Below are positions 55,691 through 64,000 of a DNA stretch of 64,000 nucleotides, in pieces. Source of the DNA: Myripristis murdjan (Eukaryota > Chordata > Actinopteri > Holocentriformes > Holocentridae); contig NC_043980.1 of assembly GCF_902150065.1 (NCBI RefSeq), positions 19,035,183-19,099,182 on the forward strand. Direction: 5' to 3'. How positions within the stretch are numbered: the first letter of the stretch is position 1; every line of letters begins with the position of its first letter. The notes beneath the pieces were generated by a model, which was not told where the DNA came from, made no database searches, and saw only the letters and a list, made by a program, of their open reading frames with translations. Made by a program: the position numbers and the translations under genes.

Positions 55691-56020
55691 CATTATTATA
55701 ATACTACAAGACAGAAAAAGCAGTCTTAGTAGTGCAAACAAGCGCTTCTAATACAGTTCAATGTCGTCTGATGTGTAAAAAATGGATTTTAAAGAATGAG
55801 CATAAATAATGGGGAGGAGCTGTTCTTCCAAGAAAGGTGCTGAACTCTTGCATTTCTACTTTTTAATGAAGGGGGTTTTATGAGTGCTCGTGCCTCTTCC
55901 ACAAACTTTTACAACTGTGCTTTAGATGCACACTACGCAACACTAAGTACGGTACGGCAACCTGTCCGCTCTGGAGATCCGCATTAACGAGAAGTCAAGG
56001 GGTTTTCCTTGGGACACCCC

Positions 56021-56118
<98 letters not shown>

Positions 56119-56276
56119 GACACACACACACACACACACACACACAGTCTCTCTTTCTCTCACACACACACGCGCACAGTCTCTCTCTCACTCTCTCAAA
56201 CTCTCTCTCTCGCTCTCTCTCGCTCTCTCTCTCTCACACACACACACAAACATACACATAACCCCCCCCACACATA

Positions 56277-56344
<68 letters not shown>

Positions 56345-56404
56345 TTCTCTCTCTCTTTCTCTCTCCTCCCTCACTCTCCCAATCTCTCTCCTCCCTCACT
56401 CTCC

Positions 56405-56451
<47 letters not shown>

Positions 56452-56455
56452 CTCC
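56021..56455 (+). repeat. Compound (CT)n/(CA)n tract upstream of the C4orf54-like gene
   Basis: About 435 bases consisting almost only of CT and CA dinucleotides, in alternating blocks, with CCCTCC patches at the right end. It ends about 115 bases before the start codon of the next gene, so it lies in the promoter or 5' UTR. The open frames across it (Ser-Leu or His-Thr repeats) are artefacts of the repeat. Confidence 0.95.
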
Positions 56456-56570
56456 CTCGTCTCTCCTCCCTCCTCTCTCCGTCTTCCCAGTCGCTCCAGC
56501 CTGCAGAGTTTTCCGTCCTGTGTCAGGATAACATCGTTAACAAGACCACCTGACGGTAAGAACAGACTAA

Positions 56571-59500
56571 ATGGAAGCAGTGGAGAAAACTCTCACTTAC
56601 CGAAATGACACTGGACTTTACAGAAAGCTGCTCCCAGAGGACAAAGACAACACGGACAAGGGACGCGCCGAAACAAAAGGCGACGAATCCAATTATGTTG
56701 ACCTGGATAACTTACTCGATGTGAAATCAGAAGGCGCAAAAACTGTTAAAGTAACTTTTACCGGCGAGGGAAATCAGCTCGCAGTCATCAAATGCGACAC
56801 ACTGAGACAAGGAGAAGTGGAAGAATGCAGTAAGAGCCATGACAGTGAGGATAAAATCATTTCAGATGAGTTTGTTGAGGAGCACTCAAAGGCGAAGTGG
56901 ACCGGCTGCGCGCCTGGTTCGGGTGAGCTTCCCTTGGAAATGCTGGTACTGACTAAAGTTGCCAACACCAATGTGGACTCGGAAAATGGGAAACAGCTCC
57001 AAACCGAGCTCGACCCAAGTGATTGCAATGACCATGTGTGCAGTGAGAGTGATGAGTTACAATACACTGACATGTATTTGAACAGCAGAACAGAGTCGGA
57101 TGACGGTGCCAGCGCGGTGCTGTCGGACCACTGCGAGTCCGACACGGTGGAGGACGAATCCCACTATATTACCACCCACGAAATCCAGCTGACAGAGCTC
57201 GACCACGACGTAGATTATGACCTGGGACGGGGGACCTGTTGGGATTTCGAAGACGACAACCTTGTTTACTCGTTCGTGGATTACGCCTCTTTCGAGAGCG
57301 ATGAAACGCAGGAGGGGACTTTGATACTGGAAGGCAGGAGCCAGGCAAAACTGAAAAGCAGCAAGACGCAATCTAATATCGGCGGAGCGGTTGTCAGCAC
57401 CGAGCAGGACGAGAGTGATCTTTGTGACTCGGATAAATGCCCAAGCTCAGATGAAAGCATATGCAAAAACCAGTGCAGCGACAATGGTGGGAATCCTGCG
57501 GGGCAAATTCACTTATCAATAAAAACCTCCTCCAGGGCAGTAAACGAGCCTGAAAATATCCTTGACAATGACATCTGTGGCCACAGAAAACACGTGGGAG
57601 ACAGGGGCCACTTCTTTTTTGCGAGCACTGACGCCAGAGCGGATACCATGTGCGATACAGCCCAGTATTTTATCCCTGCCCCGGGACGTCAGCACCTTGC
57701 AACCAAGCTAAGAGGGAAAGATATTAATGAGTATTCCAGCGGAGCGTCCAGTTCGATAAGTGAACTGGATGACGCCGATAAAGAGGTGCGTAATTTAACC
57801 GCGAAGTCTTTCCGGAGCTTGGCATGCCCCTACTTTGATGCCATTAATCTTCGCACCTCCAGTGAGTCGTCGGTGTCAGAATATGGGCTCGGGTTAAACA
57901 AGTGGTCCGCGTACGTGGACTTAAATTATGGAAACATATCACGGGGCAGAAAACAGAGCGTAATTGCGCATAAGAGCTCCAGCGCAACATTGGCAATGAG
58001 TAAGGCTGCAAACAGTAAGAGCAGACAAGGCAAGTCCATTAACAACATCAGAGCTCCCCAAACCAAAACGTTTGAACTGAACAAGAAAATGGCAAGTTCT
58101 CGGCAAGCATCCTCTTCCACCAAAAGATTGAACTGAGAGGCCCGTTTCAGCCAAAGCCAGGTGAAGTTATAACTATGACAGAAACACTGAATTTCCGCTG
58201 CAATGTTGATACAGGGGTACCTGAGGGTGTAAGGCATCCAAAATGCTCCAAGAATGTACAGTCCAAGGCTGAAGTCACTGGGACTGTGCTGGCCAAATCG
58301 GGGTGTGAGCTGCCATATCAGCACAATGATGATAGTATGGGGGATACACACAAGAGGGCAATTTTTGCATCAAGTCTGTTGAAAAATGTCATTTCCAAAA
58401 AGATGCAATTTGAACAGGAGCGGAAAATGGAGAGGGGTGAAATTAGCGACACATATCCCACCCACTCCCCATGCTTTCAATGCAAAGATCAAGATGTGAT
58501 GAAAGAAAAGGGTGCGTCGAGAGGTGTGCACAGGCAGACATCAGAAACAGGTTCAGGGTTCACTGTTAATTCAGTGGATGATCAAACTCTTGAGCGCAGT
58601 AGACCCAGTTCTTGTGAGCCTACAGAGGAACAGAAAAACAACAGTGCATCAGCTGACTCAAATACATTAGAGAAGGGACACAATGAGAAGAAGGACTCAG
58701 GTGAGCCTGCAAAAGGACACCTTAACCGCAGCCAAAATAGTGCATTTACATCATGGAGAGAAGGTGAGCCAGAGCCTGAAAAGGAGCCTGAAGTCCCCAC
58801 AGCTGTAGGTGACACAAAAGAAACTACAGCAAAAGAAGAATTAGATGCCAGCGGCATGTTGACCAAATTGTCTCAGCTTTTTGTTCCAAGCTCCCAGCTC
58901 CTTACAAAAGAGAAGGATATTGCAGAAGACTTGTTGAGCCATGCACCTGTCGCAGGCACACCCACCGGTCCACAGAAGTGTGAAAAAGAGTACAACACAA
59001 GCAATAATGGAAACATGATAGGAAAAGAGGGAAACGAGAAGGCAGGGAAACCACCTGAGATAAAGATATGCCTGAGAAGTGTGAAAGAAAATAAAGATTA
59101 TACACTAAATATTGCCAACTTGTTAACCCCTAAAATAAGTTATAACACTGTTAATACATTAAAAACAGCAGGTGACACCAAATGCCAAGTTCTGTCTACA
59201 TCAGATAAGATTCCAAGCTTCACAGTTAGAGACATAAGAGACACCAAATGCAAGTTTCAAACACCAATCTATCATGTCAGAGATGTGCGTAAATTGGTAA
59301 AAAGTTCCTATCGCTTTGTTTCTTTGGATAATAGTGACAGTAAAACTTCCGCTGCTCCCTCTGCTGCAGCTGACACACAGGATGATAAAGGCAAAAAGCA
59401 ACCAGTTAAACATTCATTGCCATCTCCAATTGTGATTAAGTGCCATTCTGTAAAAACAAAGAGCAATGTTAAACAACACACTGCTGCAACCGAAGCATCA

Positions 59501-61228
59501 TCACAGAAACAAGCAGAAGCAGGCAGATCATCTCCCAAAATTTCCCCCGAAACATCCAAATGTGACACTGCATCATCACATTGCATGACTAGCAGGATGG
59601 CACCTGTTTTAGCCAAACAGCTCAACCCTGACCAATCAGAGCTTCACCCCATTATTGAAACCAAACTGGCGAAACAGAGACAGGAAAAAATGCCAGGCGA
59701 TACAGCTGAGAGGAGAAATGAACCTAAAATACCCAAACAGGCTGCACTGGAGAAACTAAAAGCTGCAGTCAAAACAATGGAACAGCTGTATGTTTTTGAC
59801 AGAAATGAATGGAAACGTAAAACCCAAGCCCCACAGCCCATCACAGACAGCCATGTGCTTTCACTTATCGCCCGTGAGGAGCAGGGGGTAGAGGAGCCGG
59901 GGACAGTGATAGAGAGCAATAAATTAACAGACCCAGATGCAAACACTGACAGAATTTCTCAATCTTTGATCAATACCCCCCAGTCAGAAACATGCAAGCC
60001 CCGAGAAGATAAAGGATCTCTGAATATCATACATGTTCCATATAGTGAGGGTACATTCAAAATTCAGTCACAGCAAAACAAAACATTCAGTAACAAAAGT
60101 GTCCTCCATTTTGGGAATAGTGGTAAGACGCAAGTCAGCATAAGTTCTCTGAGCAACAATATCCCACAAAGCTCTGTGTTGCAAACATCATCTACTGTGA
60201 AAGGCTCTGGCTCCAAGACCGCAATGGCTCCGCTGTCACTAAAAATTGCACCCCCAAAACGTGGGCAAGCAGAACAGGGAAAGGTCAAAAGCAGTCCCAC
60301 CAATCCCACTGTTACACAGGGCAGCTCAGACTCTGAGAACTATTTAGCCATACCTGGGCTAGGATATACAAATGAAATCAAACTGCTGAATCACAAGCAG
60401 ATGCCTCCACAAGAAGTGACTTCTAATGCCAGCCAAGTCCACACAGGTGAAAGCAAGAGACCTGACCAGGCTGATCAGGCTTTGAAAATGTCTCAGTTTG
60501 TCCTGGAGAATCAGTCACTTGAGCAGCCAGCCTCCTCCATCTACCATTACCCGGCGGCAGCTACAGCTGCGCCACAATCACGGGTGTTATGCTTCTCTCC
60601 CATCATCCCCACTTTGTCACCCACCCCTTCTGTTGGAGAGGCGATCCCACAAACCCAGCGGAAAATGCTTTTGGACCCCACTACAGGACACTATTACCTT
60701 GTGGACACACCAATACAGGCTACCACCAAGCGGCTGTTTGACCCTGAGACAGGTCAGTATGTGGATGTACCCATGCCCCATTCACCTGTGGCTCCTGTGG
60801 CCCCTGTGGCCCCCATCACCCCTGTGCCCATGTCTGTGTCACCCCTGGCGCTGAGCCCAGGGGCATATGCACCCACCTATATGATCTACCCAGGCTTCAT
60901 CCCCTCGCCCACTCTGCCTGCCCAGCCTGTGCCGCCTCAGACAGCATGTCTTCCTGGGGCTCAGGATGAAAATGGGGAACAAGTAAAACACGGCAGACAC
61001 TCTGGGCAGAAGACAGGTGCTGAGAGCCCGTATTACAGTGCAACAGGAGAGGCTGCACAAGTGCCAGTGCAGCTACCTGTGACTTTGGGGCATGTCACCA
61101 CCAGGGGAAGTGCAGCGACCTCAGAAAGGAAGCCAGTTATCAGCATCACAACGCAACAAGGTCCAAGAATCATTGCCCCTCCCTCCTTTGATGGAACAAC
61201 AATGAGCTTTGTAGTGGAGCACCGGTAA
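56571..61228 (+). CDS. Large DUF4585-type protein, C4orf54-like, with one apparent frameshift
   Basis: Two long open frames on one exon: 56571-58136 (521 codons) and 58175-61228 (1017 codons), one base out of register. The second frame is open well upstream of its ATG (KIELRGPFQPKPGEVIT across 58124-58173), so both are one protein of about 1550 residues split by a one-base difference near the A run at 58121-58125. The N-terminal half is acidic (ESHYITTHEIQLTELDHDVD, FEDDNLVYSFVDYASFESDE). Residues about 828-870 of the second frame contain RKMLLDPTTGHYYLVDTP and KRLFDPETGQYVDVPMP, the DUF4585 signature, followed by a proline-rich segment; it ends DGTTMSFVVEHR. DUF4585 occurs in PROB1, CEFIP and C4orf54; the rest of the sequence most resembles C4orf54 from memory. 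Function unknown; no enzyme motif, signal peptide or membrane segment. Confidence 0.8.
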
Positions 61229-61530
61229 CCACGAGGGCATACACATGTGAGTCACTGTGAGCATTTCCACACATTTACACTGTATAGCCTAACAATTTTG
61301 TCCAAATATTGAACATAATACATTTTCCTTATAAACTAATTAAGCACATGGGGTTTACTGTTGACCGTCACTATTCTTCTCTCCCTCTTTATGACTGTGA
61401 ATTAAAGTGTACTTCCATTTGTTTAATATGTTTCATATTTGAAATGGAAAGAAGAAATGTAAAACCTACATTTTAGCAGTGAACAAAGCAAAATTGCCTA
61501 GAGCTGATTTAAGTGAGGACCATTAAGACA

Positions 61531-61578
<48 letters not shown>

Positions 61579-61579
61579 A
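61531..61579 (+). repeat. (AAC)n microsatellite
   Basis: About 15 AAC units shortly downstream of the C4orf54-like coding region. Confidence 0.95.
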
Positions 61580-63318
61580 AAAACACAGAGTAAACATGTA
61601 ATTAATTGCTGAGGCAGACCAACAACGAGAACCTCGACTCACATATTTAATCACCTGATTATTTAACTTATTTTTTGACATTTAGGTCCAAAAGATCCTC
61701 TTTTAAATGAGCCCTCTGCAATTTTGCATATAGTGCACTTTTAAGTCAATTAGTTAGAATACCTTTGTGCCATACTTATCTTGTTATGCAAGACAAGTCT
61801 GGTATAGGTTTGTAATTTATGAGAAACATACTGTGCAAAATAAGCTTTTAGTTTCATTATGAGGTCACACACACTTAACAAAGTCCTGCCTTGGGATGTT
61901 GGTTGATATTTTCAGGCTGTTGATGTAGTAAACATGGCAGACTAGAGTAGCCCAGTATTAATGCGCTACATCATCTTGTCCATTATTTGGTGATGTGTTG
62001 CTGAAATGGTGCTAATACGGCGGTCCGGCGTGGCTCCTGGCTGGTGTGTCAATGTTAATAGACATGCAGTCACTTCACGACAGGTAACTTGACTCTGATG
62101 AACTCTGGCAGGGCTTGGTGGGAGATAGGATTTTCAGCCTCGGCCTGGAGCAAGTCAGTTGAGTTCCTTTTTCTCTGCATTACACACCGTCGGGCTATTT
62201 TGATAGTGTGAGACAAGTTTGTTTACATGGTTTATTCTCAGGGTTGGAAAGTGTCACAGGAAACTATTCCAGTCAGCGACACTTTGCTTGAGGTATTCTT
62301 AATACGTGCCATAAAAGCTTTAATTACTGAGATAACATTTCAGGATATTAATGTGTTTGTCCTGGTTCATCCCATTTCATTTCATTTCCTCGTTGATGCC
62401 AGAGTTGGAACAATCCTTTTTCTTGTATGATTATAGTAACATTAAAATCTACTGTCCTCCAGTCCACTGTGAAGATGCAGTATTTACTAGATGACCAATG
62501 GTTGCAATTTTTAATTGGCAGCATTTTTTCCCCTTTTCTTATTTCTAATAATTAAAAGCCAAAAAAGTGCTGTTTGCCGGTGGTTCACTGGATGGCAGCT
62601 TAGATTATTCAAATCACTGTGAAATTCAATTTATAGGGCAGTAACCAAATAAAAATGTGTGTGATCTCAAATGGAGTAGAATAACTTACAGTGAAATGGT
62701 TTGGTTTGTTGCAACAAGATTTATATATTTTTAAAATCTATACAAAATGATTTTTCTGTTTTTCATATGTTTACAGATAGAGAACAAGTACTTGACATCT
62801 TTCTCTTTTTATTTCAAGTCACAATACAAGCAGAACAGGCTAACTACAGTTTAAAATTAATGTTTAGAAGCCTCTTTTGATGTTAGGCTGAAACATCTCA
62901 CCATCTGTCTTCTTCAGTTGGAGGGCTGACATTTAGATGAGGGATTGCACCTCTGTCTCTTAAAAAGTGTCTTATTGCACAAATATTCCAATCATTTGCA
63001 CCATATAAGATGTTTCAGGCTCAACTGTGTATATAAGACGGATTGAGGAACCGACACAAAAATGACTCAGAATTCATCTGAAACTGGTTATTGTATGTAC
63101 AGGATCTATCATTTCGTTTTTCCATTTCATTTTAAAAGCACTGAAATTACTGAAAGTAATAAACAGTTGGAAGCACACTAATAATAGAAAAGCTGGACAT
63201 ACAAACGTGTTTTTATTATTGATGAAAAAAAGTGAAAGGAAAGGACAAGAAAGGCAGAGAGGAATGAAAGATTTTATTTCTTATATAATTCATACATACA
63301 AGTCCCTGTCTGTGACTA

Positions 63319-63320
<2 letters not shown>

Positions 63321-63354
<34 letters not shown>
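63321..63354 (+). repeat. (CA)n microsatellite
   Basis: About 17 CA units. Confidence 0.95.
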
Positions 63355-63359
<5 letters not shown>

Positions 63360-64000
63360 GATACACACTTACAACTACTCACAACCCATTCTCAGCTAAT
63401 GTGTCAGAGCACTGATACAACTGCATGAGCATACATGTCAGCTGGACGGGTGGCAGGCAGGGGCCTCGTAGAGGGTTGAGTAGTGGTGTGAAGGGGAACA
63501 CAGGGAGAGTGTGTGTGCGTGCGTGTGTGGGGAGATGGGAGGGTGGGTGCGTTTTGGACAGAGCGCCAAGGGGGCATGGCTGGGATAGTGATGCAGGAGG
63601 AAAAGGTCAGGCAATGTAAAGTATTTGTTGCGCTGATGCAGGGAGAGGACAGCTGCTCGGACAGATCAGATGCTGCTGCTGCTCCAGCTTGGAAGCGAGT
63701 CTGCAAGGCTGTGATGGGGTCAACTTTTTATAGCCCCCTCCCCCTCTGCTTTTTCCTAAAAGGGGAGAAGGAGGTGGGGAGAAGTGCTAACCTCTAGCAC
63801 TCCTATGTAAACAAATGAAGCAGCATGCCCTGGCGGTGATTTGGCTGAAGACGGTCAGCTGGTTTAGAGTCAGGAACTGCAGATGTACTGAAAAGGCTCA
63901 CACCTTACCTGGACTTTACAGTGGTAATATTCAACTTAGTATTAACTTTGTATCAGCTGCGATTCACAGTTGAGTCAGTGTTTATACTTAACTTCATGTG

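Larger units (their letters stand above)
47900..56020. other. Gene-poor interval upstream of lgi2
   Basis: About 8 kb without an exon that I can recognise on either strand. It contains A runs (49983-50003, 51081-51104, 51406-51432, 52154-52174), a duplicated AT-rich segment (53005-53400 and 55340-55690) and short dispersed repeats. Enhancers of lgi2 or of the next gene could lie here but cannot be read from sequence alone. Confidence 0.5.
61229..64000. other. 3' flank of the C4orf54-like gene
   Basis: No further exon recognised. 61229-61440 is probably 3' UTR. The right end (63400-63800) is more GC-rich, with CCCCTCC and CTGCTGCTGCTCC words and a CTTTTTATAGCCC, and could be the promoter area of another gene beyond the window; this is only a suggestion. 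Confidence 0.4.

Noticed and set aside
56009-56608. 199-codon open frame of Ser-Leu and His-Thr repeats
   Set aside because: It is only the translation of the CT/CA dinucleotide tract; it ends just after the true start of the C4orf54-like gene.
58136-58175. A tiny intron joining the two frames of the C4orf54-like gene
   Set aside because: The only GT...AG pair near the shift would make an intron of about 21 bases, too short for vertebrate splicing, and the second frame is already open and sensible upstream of it.
63207-63797. Several overlapping 60-100 codon frames at the right edge
   Set aside because: They overlap on both strands in locally GC-rich DNA and resemble no known protein; no splice pattern supports them.

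Overview
The window is vertebrate nuclear DNA, almost certainly from a ray-finned (teleost) fish. The genes are split by short GT-AG introns and their conceptual proteins resemble vertebrate orthologues. The non-coding DNA is AT-rich and full of dinucleotide repeats and small DNA-transposon derivatives typical of teleosts. There is no bacterial operon, CRISPR array or intact retrovirus-like element. All homology statements rest on remembered family sequences; no search was run.

Layout: (1) 268-13180 (+) is a tandem slc22a7 (OAT2-type organic anion transporter) cluster: the 3' two thirds of one gene, a decayed relic (7590-7868), and one complete nine-exon gene. (2) 14095-22754 (-) is dhx15, the DEAH-box helicase of spliceosome disassembly, with 14 coding exons; it converges on the slc22a7 gene. 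(3) 23720-24658 (+) is sod3, extracellular Cu/Zn superoxide dismutase, followed by a tandem duplication that made a truncated second sod3 3' end (26484-26664). (4) 28855-39314 (-) is ccdc149, 13 coding exons, a coiled-coil protein. (5) 43124-47899 (-) is lgi2, a secreted LRR/EPTP protein, 8 exons, 545 codons. (6) 56571-61228 (+) is a large, essentially single-exon DUF4585-type protein most like vertebrate C4orf54, interrupted by one apparent frameshift near 58121.

The order dhx15 - sod3 - ccdc149 - lgi2 matches the order I know from human 4p15.2, so this is an old conserved block. The slc22a7 cluster and the C4orf54-like gene are its lineage-specific neighbours here. The genes are not a functional pathway: they cover membrane transport, RNA processing, antioxidant defence, an unknown coiled-coil protein and synaptic secretion.

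The mobile component is mainly non-autonomous DNA transposons: a CCGTATTTCACC-ended MITE with TA target duplications (two copies in dhx15 introns, one nested in another repeat), a deleted mariner-type element, a TTAA-flanked piggyBac-like MITE inside the sod3 duplication, a 0.9 kb element near 40.6 kb with a GC-rich foreign-looking core, and hAT-like fragments. There are also LINE 3' ends and a fragmentary, inverted, unclassified multicopy element in ccdc149 intron 1. I found no convincing new biological system; the best leads are structural and are listed as findings.
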